A DNA stretch of 64,000 nt, taken from assembly GCA_025361565.1 (NCBI GenBank), contig JANYKN010000156.1:51470-115469 (forward strand), read 5' to 3'. Shown piece after piece: positions 9,500-18,343 of this stretch (within the stretch, counting starts at the first letter, position 1; each line of letters begins with the position of its first letter). This stretch comes from Bacteroidota bacterium. Lineage in GTDB: Bacteria > Bacteroidota > Bacteroidia > Bacteroidales > NBLH01. The translations under genes and the position numbers were made by a program. The notes under the pieces are model-generated. The model worked only from the letters and a program-made list of their open reading frames with translations, ran no database searches and was not told the DNA's origin.

Positions 9500-10402
9500 A
9501 TGTTAAAGATATATACTGAATTATTCTCTGTTTTTTTATTTATTTTCTCCGGTGTAAGCCTAAGATATTTTAAAATTGTTAGGAAAGGAGATGCTTCGAT
9601 TTTCTTAAACCTTGTATTCTATTTAACAATGCCTGCATTGGTTCTTTCCAACCTTCCATCTGCCAATATCGGCTTTGATTATCTTTATCTACCTATTATT
9701 CCAGTGATTGTCAGCACAATTACTTTTTTTATCGCAAAATATACTGGTCAAATATTGCAATTGGAAAATAAAACACTAGGCGTTTTTATTCTAAGCGCTA
9801 TTATTTTAAATACGGCTTTCCTTTTTCCTTTTGTTATTTTATTTTTTAAGCAAGAAGGTCTTTCGCGGATATTATTTCTTGATGTTGGAAATGTTTTTAT
9901 GATTTTTGGATTGGGCTATTATCAAGCATGTAAATACGGTAATCATGAATTAACAAATAAACAGATATTTAAACGTTTTTTTAATGCAATTCCTTTATGG
10001 GCAATTCTGGTTTCTATTCTTATGAATTTATTGCACTTAAACCTGAAAGGACCATTTTACGGGTTTGTAAAAATTGCAGGGGATTTAACCATTCCCCTTT
10101 TACTTATTTCTGTAGGAATTTTTTTTGAATTGCGTCTGGTTAAATTGAAAGCATTGTTTATAGCTCTATTTATCAGAATGGGAATTGGAATGATTTTAGG
10201 CATATTAGTCGCTCATATACTTGGATTGGAAGGCTTAACAAAGGCAATTGCAATATTGGGTACAGCAACTCCAATTGGTTACAACACGCTTATGTTTGCA
10301 TCAATTGAAAACCTGGATAAAGAGTTTGCTGCAGCTTTGGTTTCTACATCAATTTTGATATCACTGATTTATATACCATTGATGATTTATTTTGTTATTT
10401 GA
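9500..10402 (+). CDS. AEC-family (auxin efflux carrier-like) membrane permease
   Basis: I take ATG 9500 as the start (MLKIYTELFSVFLF), giving 300 residues; a TTG nine bases upstream is also in frame but less likely. The protein is almost entirely hydrophobic, with about ten membrane helices in two halves separated by a short polar stretch near residue 150. It has the AEC features LYxxxxP in the first half, a proline-containing helix (FYLTMPALVLSNL, about 45) and a second-half TATPIGYNTLMFA segment. AEC members export small organic acids or amino acids, but the substrate cannot be read from the sequence. It is a single gene whose stop abuts the inverted-repeat element that may serve as its terminator. 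Confidence 0.88.
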   Translation: MLKIYTELFSVFLFIFSGVSLRYFKIVRKGDASIFLNLVFYLTMPALVLSNLPSANIGFDYLYLPIIPVIVSTITFFIAKYTGQILQLENKTLGVFILSAIILNTAFLFPFVILFFKQEGLSRILFLDVGNVFMIFGLGYYQACKYGNHELTNKQIFKRFFNAIPLWAILVSILMNLLHLNLKGPFYGFVKIAGDLTIPLLLISVGIFFELRLVKLKALFIALFIRMGIGMILGILVAHILGLEGLTKAIAILGTATPIGYNTLMFASIENLDKEFAAALVSTSILISLIYIPLMIYFVI

Positions 10403-10531
10403 AAAAGAGGCTGTTTAAAAAGTCCTAAAAGTGATGGACATTGAGCTTGTCGAAATGTATAAGTTATTGATTATCAATAATCGTTTCGACAGGCTCAACG
10501 TCCAGAAAACACATTTTAGACAGCCTCTTTT
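10403..10531. mobile_element. 129-bp MITE-like palindromic element
   Basis: The ends are inverted repeats of 18 bases with one mismatch: AAAAGAGGCTGTTTAAAA at 10403-10420 against the complement of 10514-10531. Inside is a second inverted pair at 10436-10455 and 10484-10503 (18 of 20 matching, core TTGAGCxTGTCGAAA), and a central 8-base palindrome pair around 10472. The whole unit can fold into one long hairpin and encodes nothing. It starts one base after the AEC stop codon and may act as a terminator for the convergent genes on both sides. From memory, similar TTCGACAGGCTCAA sequences are widespread between genes in Bacteroidota; I could not check this. No clear target duplication was seen. 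Confidence 0.8.
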
Positions 10532-10632
10532 AAAGTTTACCGTTAAAGTAATCTCAAAAATTCAAATTTATTAAAACTTAAGAGATCATTTCCAAATTTA
10601 ACCTGGCTTCGAAATTTGCACTTTTGATTATA

Positions 10633-11232
10633 TTAAGCTTTCTTTTTTACTCCACAACCAATTGCTTTAGTGAAAGAAGGATCTGGTTTTTTTCCGTCAA
10701 GTAATGCATTTATTGCATTTGAAAGATAAGGTTTGGTAACCTTGGAAGCATCACCCGAATTGTCATCAATTGCACCAATATATTCAACTATCAGTTTATC
10801 ATTTTGCTTGCTTAGCAAATAAACATGAGGAGTATTTGTTGCACCATAAGTAGCTGAAATTGTTCTTCCCGGATCAAATAAATAGGGAAAACTGAAATTC
10901 TTTTCCTTGGCTTTTTTAACCATTTTATCGTATGAGTCTGCCGGTTGAACGGCAGGATCATTTGGGTTAATTGCAATTACAGGATATCCTTTGTCCTTGT
11001 ACTTTTGATTTAATTCATTTACTCTGTCCATGTAAGCAACAGCAAAAGGACATTCGTTACAGGTAAAAACTACAATTAGTCCTTTCGCATTTTTAAATGA
11101 ATCGGAAGAAACCATTTTGCCATCTACGTTTTTTAGATTGAAAGAAATAGCCTCATCACCAACTTTATAGCCTTGTGCTATTAATAAATGACCGATAAGA
11201 AATAAATTTATTAATAAAATAGTACGTTTCAT
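10633..11232 (-). CDS. Exported thioredoxin-fold protein, AhpC/TSA-like with CxxC
   Basis: This 199-residue protein has a signal peptide ending LLIAQ (residue 20). A thioredoxin fold follows, with the redox motif CNECPFA (Cys58, Cys61) after a VVFT strand, and the cis-proline segment NTPHVYLL near residue 135. It ends in AIGCGVKKK, a conserved-looking extra cysteine. Proteins of this type are periplasmic thiol oxidoreductases or peroxiredoxin-like factors whose partners are generally unknown. Its ATG overlaps the stop of the TlpA-like gene (ATGA, 11229-11232), so the two are probably translationally coupled and used together. Confidence 0.85.
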   Translation of the reverse strand: MKRTILLINLFLIGHLLIAQGYKVGDEAISFNLKNVDGKMVSSDSFKNAKGLIVVFTCNECPFAVAYMDRVNELNQKYKDKGYPVIAINPNDPAVQPADSYDKMVKKAKEKNFSFPYLFDPGRTISATYGATNTPHVYLLSKQNDKLIVEYIGAIDDNSGDASKVTKPYLSNAINALLDGKKPDPSFTKAIGCGVKKKA

Positions 11233-11717
11233 TTTTTGTTTGTTTTTAGTTTAACAATAGAATCAAGTTGTTCAAAATTAAATGGTTGTTCATAAAATTC
11301 GCGCGAATTTTTACTATAAACCAACGTGGCTGGGATAGCACCCGACCAATTTGGGTTTACTTTATCTATCCATTCATTGCTGTTTGGATCATCCAGAAGA
11401 ATCACTTCAGATTTGAGATTTCTTTTTTTTATGAATGGGATTAACACACTTTCATAGTTTTTAGCAAAATCGAGGCTAACCAGGATTACTTTAACTTTTT
11501 GTGTTTTATATTTTTCAGTAATCTGTTCAAAATTAGGCAATTCCTTAACACAAGGTTTACACCAAGTAGCCCAAAAATTGATGATATAAACAGTGTCTGT
11601 CTGTCTGTTAAGATATTGGTTATTTAGCTGATTAAAATTGAGGATAGGAATTTGCTTTGCCCTAAAGCTAAATAAAAGTGCAGTAATCGAAATAAAAATC
11701 AGAATTTTCGTTTTCAT
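11229..11717 (-). CDS. Exported TlpA/ResA-like thiol-disulfide oxidoreductase
   Basis: This is a 162-residue protein with an N-terminal signal sequence (MKTKILIFISITALLFSF). The single thioredoxin domain has the motif FWATWCKPCVKELP (Cys53, Cys56) and a cis-proline region AIPATLVY near residue 137. This is the TlpA/ResA class, which reduces disulfides in exported proteins or delivers electrons for cytochrome c maturation. It is first in a two-gene operon, with a four-base overlap to the next thioredoxin-fold gene. The target is not visible from context; the nearby M1 peptidase does not suggest one. Confidence 0.87.
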   Translation of the reverse strand: MKTKILIFISITALLFSFRAKQIPILNFNQLNNQYLNRQTDTVYIINFWATWCKPCVKELPNFEQITEKYKTQKVKVILVSLDFAKNYESVLIPFIKKRNLKSEVILLDDPNSNEWIDKVNPNWSGAIPATLVYSKNSREFYEQPFNFEQLDSIVKLKTNKK

Positions 11718-11929
11718 CTAATAAATGTTTGAAACGAAATTAAAGAAATTCATTTTGTCGATATTCTTCAATTAATAATTCTGATCTTAAATATCGCGAT
11801 TTAAATAAATTAACATAAGTATATCAAATAAAATCAATTAATTAGCTGTTAGAAATAAGATTTTTACCAATTAATCAATTTGGAGCTTATTTAGAATAAT
11901 ATCAAATAGTATTTTAAAATATTTTTACA

Positions 11930-12214
11930 TTATTCATCTTCAGAATCACCAATAACCATATTTTTCATCGCTTCCTCGATATCTAGCTTTTTTAATCGCA
12001 GATAGTGAGTAATTGCGTCATTGATTAATTCTGAGGGTGCTTTTTGGTAATAGTTTGCCAATAACTTTATTTTTGATAAAATCGATTTGTCAATTTCAAC
12101 AGCATTGCTGGATATCTCTTGTTTGTCTATTACCGGCAAATTATTATTCATAAAAGATGTACCCGACATCAAGGCATCTTTTATCTCGCTAAGCTTCTTT
12201 TTTTGTTTTGCCAT
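11930..12214 (-). CDS. Small partner protein of ParA-like ATPase (94 aa)
   Basis: The short protein starts inside the 3' end of the ParA-like gene (26-base overlap), so the two are coupled. The N-terminus is strongly basic (MAKQKKKLSEIKDAL). The second half (about residues 40-80) is helical, with a strand VEIDKSILSKIKLLA followed by APSELINDAITHYL, a pattern like a ribbon-helix-helix DNA-binding dimer. The C-terminus is acidic (GDSEDE). ParA systems commonly use such small basic or RHH proteins as the ATPase-stimulating adaptor. No known family name is assigned; the adaptor role is inferred from coupling and composition. Confidence 0.75.
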   Translation of the reverse strand: MAKQKKKLSEIKDALMSGTSFMNNNLPVIDKQEISSNAVEIDKSILSKIKLLANYYQKAPSELINDAITHYLRLKKLDIEEAMKNMVIGDSEDE

Positions 12215-12965
12215 ATTTTTTCAAAAATTCATTTGCAAAAGCATGATAATCCTTCGCTCCCCTTGATTTAGGCGCATATTCAAAAATAGTCTGACCAAAT
12301 GCAGGTGATTCCATTACTGAAATATCCTGTCTGATATACGAATCAAATATTTTATCTTTTAATTGTTCGTTTGCTAAAATATTGGAAATAACTGCTTGAG
12401 AAAACTTGGTCCGATAAGCAAATTTTACCAATAAAATTCCGGCAATCTGCAAATTAGGGTTCATTCTGTCTTTTACTTTTTGAGTAGCACTCATAATATG
12501 ATCCAGACCAATAAAAGCAAAATTTTCAGTTTGCATGGGAACTATAAAATAATCGGCAGCTACAAGTGAATTTATAGCCAATAAACCTAGGCTGGGTGGG
12601 CAATCAATAATGATGTAATCATATAAATCTTTAACCGGTTCTAAAAATTCTTTGGTAATAAATTCCCTTCCCGGCTCATTGCTTATTGCAAATTCATAGT
12701 CAAGAAGGTTTTCAACCGAAGGAACTATTGAAAAAGTATCTAATTTAAAAACTGATTCTTCAACTGTTGCCTTTTTCATCAGTATATTTCCCAAATGTTT
12801 CTCAGGTTTTTTTAAGCCTTTTGAAAGACTTAGATTGCATTGGCAGTCGAAATCGAATAACAATACTTTTTTGTTTTTTTTTGCAAGGGCAGCCCCAAAA
12901 TTTAGTACAGTGGTGGTTTTCCCAGTTCCTCCCTTATAATTAATAACCGATATAATTGTTGCCAT
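12189..12965 (-). CDS. ParA/MinD-family ATPase, first copy
   Basis: This is a 258-residue deviant-Walker ATPase. Walker A is KGGTGKTT (residues 11-18) with the signature lysine at 11. Walker A' is DFDCQCNLS (about 39-47) and Walker B is YIIIDCPPSLG. These enzymes dimerise on ATP, bind DNA nonspecifically and position plasmids, chromosomes or protein cargo. No ParB with an HTH lies next to it; the only partner is the overlapping 94-residue protein. It follows the membrane protein gene by 165 bases on the same strand. This looks like an orphan positioning locus rather than the chromosomal par operon. Plasmid or ICE origin is possible, but no mobility genes are present. Confidence 0.92.
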   Translation of the reverse strand: MATIISVINYKGGTGKTTTVLNFGAALAKKNKKVLLFDFDCQCNLSLSKGLKKPEKHLGNILMKKATVEESVFKLDTFSIVPSVENLLDYEFAISNEPGREFITKEFLEPVKDLYDYIIIDCPPSLGLLAINSLVAADYFIVPMQTENFAFIGLDHIMSATQKVKDRMNPNLQIAGILLVKFAYRTKFSQAVISNILANEQLKDKIFDSYIRQDISVMESPAFGQTIFEYAPKSRGAKDYHAFANEFLKKYGKTKKEA

Positions 12966-13130
12966 CTCTCTTAAACTGTTATTTTGGTTTTGAGATATAT
13001 TCTAACATTATGCCAAACACTTTTAATTAATTTGATTTTGATAAAATTACGATATTTTATTTATTATTCTCAAGTTAATTTGTTTTTCCACATTGGGAGC
13101 AAACCTTGCAAAAAAGCTGCTATTTAAAAA

Positions 13131-14777
13131 TTACTCAAACTCAATAATACCTTTATCTGATTTTTTATCTTTTTCTTTACTGTCATCTACACCTGACTCG
13201 TCATCTACGTTTATGACATTTTGTTGAACCGTTTCAATATTTGGTTGAATAATTTCATCCTTACCAGTTTCAACACCTGACTCATCTTCAGCATTTATAA
13301 CATTTTGTTGAATGGTTTCAATATTTGGAGCGACTACTTCTGATTTATTATCATCAGCATCTGAATTATCTTCACTATCATCTGCCTCCGAATCATCTTG
13401 ATTTGCATTGTCATCCGGCTCTTTTTCATTATCATCAGCCCCCGATTCGTCTTCAACATTTATGACATTTTGTTGAACTGATTTATTAATTGGAGTAATA
13501 ATTGCTTCTTTATTTGCATCTGCACCCGATTCGTCTTCAACATTTATGACATTTTGTTGAACGGTTTCAATAGTTGGTTGAATATTTTCTTCTTTATTGA
13601 TATTCGTTTTGTCAGCAGGAACTATATTATCTTCAATCTTTGTGGCTTGTTCTTCATTTACTTTTTTAAGCATTTCTTCTTCAGTAATAATTTTTTCACC
13701 ACTTGTATCTTCTTCGTCAGCCGAAGTGAATGTTTTACTGAAATCTATGGCATATTCTGTTTTAACTTCTTGTTTAGTTTCTTCTGCAACTTTGGTTGTC
13801 TCTTGTTTTACAGGTTCTTTAACAACAATTTTTGTGGGCTGTTCAACGATTTCTTTTTCGGTATTTGTTTTTGTATCAATTACAGTTAAAACAATAGCTT
13901 GTTGCGAAATTGGCGGCACAAAATCAGCGTTATACAATTTAAATTCAGAAGAAAGGATCCAAGTTCTGACAAAAACCCTTAAAATCATAAATGCTTGTTG
14001 CATCCCAAAAACAATTAAGATACCGACACCGGTTGCCATTTTAATGTCGCGCTCCAGGTAAAGATACAGATACATGATAACTGCCGGGAGAAACAAGAGG
14101 ATCAAATACAAAATATAAGTTCTGAGGAAATTCCCGAATACATATTTTACACCATTCCAAAAACCTTTAAAAACATTAAAACTATCGTTCAAAACCAGAT
14201 AAAATTTTGCATAATCACCTATCATGGAAATAAACAGAAAAATCAATAAATGGAATACAAAACCGCTGATTGCAATATAATAAAGGGTTACTTCAGGTGT
14301 CATATTCTCTGAAACTGACTTCAAAATCATGCTCAGAGGGATGTAGACGATGAATAAAAAAATAAATTGTACCAAAATCATGACAAGACTGAGTCCTAAA
14401 AAACGAAAAAAGTTATAGGCAGCTCCACCAAAAAAGCTACTTGTGGTGAACTTGTCTTTATTGAAAGTTTCTATGATTCCACCTGTAAGAAAAATACTCA
14501 TCAGAAAGTATGCAATTATTAACCATTTAATGCCACCAATAACAGCGCCAATGGCATCTCCATGGTCAAACATCAGATTTGTAAAAGTTGTAAAATCAAA
14601 GTCTTTAATTAAAGTGGAAAGAATACCACTTTGTCCGAAACTTTCTTCGATTACTCCTTTAAAGGTCAATGCTAGTATAAGGGCGGTAAAAAAATTCGCA
14701 AAGTAGATAATAAAAAGCATCCGGGGCAACTTGATTGCTTTTTGGAATCCTCCTATATATGCTTTTGGTATATTCAT
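13131..14777 (-). CDS. Multi-pass membrane protein with long acidic repeat tail
   Basis: The 548-residue protein has about six membrane helices in residues 20-275. Its C-terminal half is hydrophilic and probably cytoplasmic. The tail is dominated by Asp, Glu, Lys and Asn and carries four copies of a unit close to VQQNVINVEDESG (bases about 13195-13575), two of them separated by a pure D/E/N/S stretch. The membrane part resembles the loosely related DUF4013/YIP1-like multi-pass proteins only in general shape, so no family is claimed. It lies 81 bases behind the M1 peptidase gene, likely in one transcript with it and possibly with the ParA pair below. No function is assigned. The repeat copies are similar at DNA level, so copy number may vary between strains. 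Confidence 0.78.
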   Translation of the reverse strand: MNIPKAYIGGFQKAIKLPRMLFIIYFANFFTALILALTFKGVIEESFGQSGILSTLIKDFDFTTFTNLMFDHGDAIGAVIGGIKWLIIAYFLMSIFLTGGIIETFNKDKFTTSSFFGGAAYNFFRFLGLSLVMILVQFIFLFIVYIPLSMILKSVSENMTPEVTLYYIAISGFVFHLLIFLFISMIGDYAKFYLVLNDSFNVFKGFWNGVKYVFGNFLRTYILYLILLFLPAVIMYLYLYLERDIKMATGVGILIVFGMQQAFMILRVFVRTWILSSEFKLYNADFVPPISQQAIVLTVIDTKTNTEKEIVEQPTKIVVKEPVKQETTKVAEETKQEVKTEYAIDFSKTFTSADEEDTSGEKIITEEEMLKKVNEEQATKIEDNIVPADKTNINKEENIQPTIETVQQNVINVEDESGADANKEAIITPINKSVQQNVINVEDESGADDNEKEPDDNANQDDSEADDSEDNSDADDNKSEVVAPNIETIQQNVINAEDESGVETGKDEIIQPNIETVQQNVINVDDESGVDDSKEKDKKSDKGIIEFE

Positions 14778-14790
14778 GGTAGTATTTTGA

Positions 14791-14815
14791 TATTAGAAAT
14801 TAGTAATTAGAACCT
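14791..14815. repeat. Short degenerate TTAGAAATTAGAAC-type intergenic repeat
   Basis: Bases 14791-14815 read TATTAGAAATTAGTAATTAG then AAC. Related tracts lie at 18217-18240, 31183-31250 and 38771-38793, all outside genes. They look like one family of simple intergenic repeats. Confidence 0.4.
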
Positions 14816-14858
14816 GATCGTAAGAAATTTTAATTTTTCAATAGACAATAAACAATAT

Positions 14859-16862
14859 TTATGCAAGCCAAACCACAGTTTGAATAATGTTTTGCAACCA
14901 AAACAAAAATTTTACAGAATATTTCCAAATTGGATTTGTATTTTGTTCCAGTTGAATTGAATTATTAGCAAAATCGACATCTACCTGAATTTTATTTTCA
15001 GGATCTATTTGTGCGAATACAATTTTGGAATTAGTCAGAAATTTAAATTCAAAAGAGCGATCTGCACCATCCCATGTCTTTGTAATTTCCTGGCCATCTT
15101 CAAAACGGACAAGTACTTCAACAGGCATAATAACTTCACCAATTCTGGTAACAATTACTTTTGATTCATATTCTTTCAAAGAATCGGATTCAATTTGAGA
15201 TCCCATTACCTTGCTCCCATCCTTATCAAATAATCCATCAGGTTTTGATGTTTTATTGTTTACGATTTGTTGTAGTTTGTAGTCACAAATATTGCTACTG
15301 TAAAGCACTTGGTTAAAAAACCAGTCCATATCTTTACCAAATTTATCTCCATGTTTTTTTGCAACTACTTCATTTACAATTGAAATAAAATCTTTTGAAC
15401 AAGGATGTTTGAATTTCCAACGTTTGTAATAGGTTTTCATAATTTCGTCCATACACTCATTTCCTACAAGTCGATGAAGGGTATTCATAAAAGTTGCGGG
15501 TTTGTTATAACTCAACATCCCATATCCACCCTGTTGATATTCCCATGCAAAGCGATAACTCTCTGCTATTTTCCTGGAATTACTGTTTGCATAACCAGTT
15601 CTTTGCATTTCTGTATCACCTATTTTCAGACCGGCAAAATCAAACATGGAAGTATTTTTTCCGTAAGCGGCATCCATAATTAAGGTTTCGAGATAGGAGT
15701 TCATTCCTTCATCCATCCATGCTTCTTCAAATTCGTTGGAAGCCAATATACCCATAAAGTATTGATGTCCAAATTCATGAATAGTTACCATTTCAACTAT
15801 TCTAATGCCTTTTGGTAACCAGGCAGGCGCATCGCCGGCAGTAATCAAAGTTGGATATTCCATTCCGCTTGAACCTGAGCCGCTTAGCGGGGGATCAATA
15901 ATGGTGAGATTTGGATATGGATATGGACCAACGTGTGCTGTAAAGTAATCCAAAGCAATTTTTGCTGATTCAAAATGCCTGTCGGCCATATCTTTGTGTT
16001 CGGGTTGAATCAATAAACGGATTTTAACATCTCCCCATTTATCATTTAATTCGATAAAACGTTGTGAAGCCGTCCATGAAAAATCAATCACATCTTCAGC
16101 TTTATACCTGACTGTTTTTTCAGAGCCTTGTATTTTTTCATCAACTAGTTGACCCACCGCTCCTACAATATAATCTTTTGGAACAGTGATATTTACATTA
16201 TATACTCCATAATCGGCAAAAAACTCTGAATTGGCATGAAACTGATGACAATTCCATCCACCTTTTCTGGCATTGCGCATACCTGCGGGTTCATAAACAC
16301 CAATTTTAGGAAACCATTGTCCGGCAAAAAAGTAATTTCCTGCAAAACCTGTCCGAGCAAATATTTTTGGAAGTTTAGATTTGAATTTAATATCAATAAC
16401 AATAGTTTGACCCGGTAAAATGCTATCTGAAAGAGGTACTTTTATAACAGTTTGATCCTTTTTATTATCGTTATCGGGTTGTATAAATTTTATTTTGCTT
16501 GTCAGATTTTCACCATCTTTAACCTGCATATCAAGAATATCGCAATAGCCCCAGGATAATTCATCCTCCCCTGCCTTGCTGCCGCGAAAACTACCACCAG
16601 ATTCCTGCATAAAAGTACTTTCGGTATTTTTAAAAGCATTCAGATACAAGTGAAACTGCAATTCTGTTAGTGTGTCGGGGCTGATATTTCGCCATACCAA
16701 TTGTAATTGTCCGCCGATGGTTTTTTTGTCTGTATCAAGTTTAACATCCATTGTATAATTGGCATTTCTGGGACTCAGCGCCTTATTTTCCTGTGAATGC
16801 GAAATGAACTGATTGGCCAGCAACAGAATGAAAATAATAATGTACCGGTTCGATTTTTTCAT
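14859..16862 (-). CDS. Exported M1-family zinc metallopeptidase
   Basis: This 667-residue protein has a signal sequence (MKKSNRYIIIFILLLANQFISHSQ). The M1 domain shows HEFGH at residues 362-366 with the third zinc ligand in EEAWMDEGMNSY about 18 residues later. The exopeptidase loop is GSGSSGMEYP (about 330), in place of the usual GAMEN. An N-terminal beta domain precedes it, and the last 130 residues form a beta region ending in a hydrophobic segment (KFLFWLQNIIQTVVWL) that may anchor it. M1 enzymes of this GMEYP type are common in Bacteroidota and cut N-terminal residues from peptides. It is probably first in an operon with the membrane protein at 13131-14777. The substrate is unknown. Confidence 0.92.
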   Translation of the reverse strand: MKKSNRYIIIFILLLANQFISHSQENKALSPRNANYTMDVKLDTDKKTIGGQLQLVWRNISPDTLTELQFHLYLNAFKNTESTFMQESGGSFRGSKAGEDELSWGYCDILDMQVKDGENLTSKIKFIQPDNDNKKDQTVIKVPLSDSILPGQTIVIDIKFKSKLPKIFARTGFAGNYFFAGQWFPKIGVYEPAGMRNARKGGWNCHQFHANSEFFADYGVYNVNITVPKDYIVGAVGQLVDEKIQGSEKTVRYKAEDVIDFSWTASQRFIELNDKWGDVKIRLLIQPEHKDMADRHFESAKIALDYFTAHVGPYPYPNLTIIDPPLSGSGSSGMEYPTLITAGDAPAWLPKGIRIVEMVTIHEFGHQYFMGILASNEFEEAWMDEGMNSYLETLIMDAAYGKNTSMFDFAGLKIGDTEMQRTGYANSNSRKIAESYRFAWEYQQGGYGMLSYNKPATFMNTLHRLVGNECMDEIMKTYYKRWKFKHPCSKDFISIVNEVVAKKHGDKFGKDMDWFFNQVLYSSNICDYKLQQIVNNKTSKPDGLFDKDGSKVMGSQIESDSLKEYESKVIVTRIGEVIMPVEVLVRFEDGQEITKTWDGADRSFEFKFLTNSKIVFAQIDPENKIQVDVDFANNSIQLEQNTNPIWKYSVKFLFWLQNIIQTVVWLA

Positions 16863-17450
16863 GTGCTTATTTTTAGTAGTTTAAACAAATACACGATAAA
16901 ATTATAAATTTTCTTTAATTATTTACTACCATCGATATACTAAATCAGTGATTTGCAGACTTATTTACAGCTTTTTTGACAAATTTTTTCAAAATTTTAA
17001 AATAGCACTTTAATGAAGTGCTTTTTCATTAAAGTGCAATAAATCAGTATATTAATTAATTAATTTTAAGCTTTTTAATCGTAGATATTTTAAGCGACTA
17101 TTCATTAAAATTTTTTTATTAACAATTTATCACTATTGACCAACAATGGTTTGGGCATTCAATTTTTAAGGATGATTAATCAATAAAATAAGTCCATTGA
17201 GATTTTTCTATTGGGTGAGCCAGTGTTAAACGTAAAGAATGTGGTCCTATTTTTCAGACAATAGAATCTTTGGCCATGTACTCCATTTATTTAGAAAGAA
17301 GAAGATACAAATTTTAAAATATTTTTTACTTTTATGCAGAAATAATTGAAGATTTAAATAATTTAAGCCAGTTGTATAATTTTTGCAAGGTAATTGTAGT
17401 GTCTTCAAAAGTTTCTTAAATTAAATAAGCAAAACAAATAAAATATCTAA
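16863..17450. other. Divergent intergenic region between M1 peptidase and ParA-like gene
   Basis: These 588 bases separate two divergent transcripts and must hold both promoters. The only structured element is the perfect inverted repeat at 17005-17037. No open frame longer than a few codons with a plausible start was seen. Confidence 0.6.
17005..17037. promoter_or_regulatory. Perfect 13-base inverted repeat, operator or hairpin
   Basis: Arms GCACTTTAATGAA (17005-17017) and TTCATTAAAGTGC (17025-17037) are exact complements around a 7-base centre. The centre and left arm also allow a shorter alternative stem, AGCACTT/AAGTGCT, followed by TTTTT, which would look like a plus-strand terminator. 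It lies in a divergent promoter region, 143 bases upstream of the M1 peptidase start, and could be an operator. Confidence 0.55.
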
Positions 17451-18209
17451 ATGGGACGAATTATTGCTTGCAGTAATCATAAAGGCGGTGTAGGAAAAAC
17501 AACTTCGGTTGTAAATATTGGTGCAGGGCTATCGAGATTGAAAAAGACAGTATTATTGGTTGATTTGGATCCGCAAGCAAATCTTACTCAAAGTTTTGGA
17601 GTAAATAATCCTGAATTCACTATTTATGAGGCGCTTAAAGGCGAACATGAACTTGTTCCAATCCATATTGATAAAAACCTTGATATTATTGCTTCAACAC
17701 TAGATTTGTCGGGAGCAGAAATGGAATTGAGTTCAGAAGCCGGACGTGAATATATATTTACAGAATTGCTTGAACCATTGATTAATAAATACGATTATAT
17801 CATCATCGATTGTCCGCCAAGCCTTGGATTGTTAACCATCAATGCTTTAACGGTTGCAGATGAATTATTTATTCCTTTACAGCCTCATTATTTGGCTATT
17901 AAAGGGTTAACTAAAATTATTGAAGTTAAAGACAAGGTGAAAAAGCGATTGAATAAAAAACTTGAAATTACTGGGGTGTTTGTTACCCAATACGATAAAA
18001 GGAAAATTCTACATCGTGATGTGGTGGATACTATAAATACCTATTTCCAGGACAAAGTATTTAATACTAAAATAAGAGATAACATTGCTTTAGCGGAGGC
18101 TCCAAGCACCGGTACCGATATTTTCAGGTACGATCCAAAGTGTTTTGGTGCCGAAGATTACATGGATTTGTGTAGAGAAATTATAAAACGGCATGAAAAT
18201 GGACGTTAG
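17451..18209 (+). CDS. ParA/Soj-family ATPase, second copy
   Basis: This 252-residue ATPase carries Walker A KGGVGKTT (11-18), Walker A' DLDPQANLTQ and Walker B DCPPSLGL. It is closer to classic chromosomal Soj than the first copy (VDLDPQANLT, GREYIFTELLEP) and ends YDPKCFGAEDYMDLCREI. It is followed 134 bases later by an 82-residue protein, not by a ParB. The first ParA-like gene lies 4.5 kb away on the other strand; the two share the PPSLGLLxIN segment and are related, but not a recent duplication. It could segregate the chromosome or position a protein cluster. The absence of ParB and parS here argues for cargo positioning, or for a ParB encoded elsewhere. Confidence 0.92.
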   Translation: MGRIIACSNHKGGVGKTTSVVNIGAGLSRLKKTVLLVDLDPQANLTQSFGVNNPEFTIYEALKGEHELVPIHIDKNLDIIASTLDLSGAEMELSSEAGREYIFTELLEPLINKYDYIIIDCPPSLGLLTINALTVADELFIPLQPHYLAIKGLTKIIEVKDKVKKRLNKKLEITGVFVTQYDKRKILHRDVVDTINTYFQDKVFNTKIRDNIALAEAPSTGTDIFRYDPKCFGAEDYMDLCREIIKRHENGR

Positions 18210-18216
18210 AGAACCT

Positions 18217-18240
18217 GGATATTGGAAATTAGAACTTTTG
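18217..18240. repeat. Short degenerate TTAGAACTTTG-type intergenic repeat
   Basis: Bases 18217-18240 contain ATTGGAAATTAGAACTTTTG, close to the tract at 38771-38793 (TTTGGAGAATTAGAACTTTG). It lies just after the ParA stop codon. Confidence 0.4.
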
Positions 18241-18343
18241 TTGTATCAAATGGCCAATTTTCGATTTTTAAACTCAAACCTTTATATTAGCAACGAGCTA
18301 ATAATTAAGTAAATAAACAATTTATAGATATTATACAGACCCA

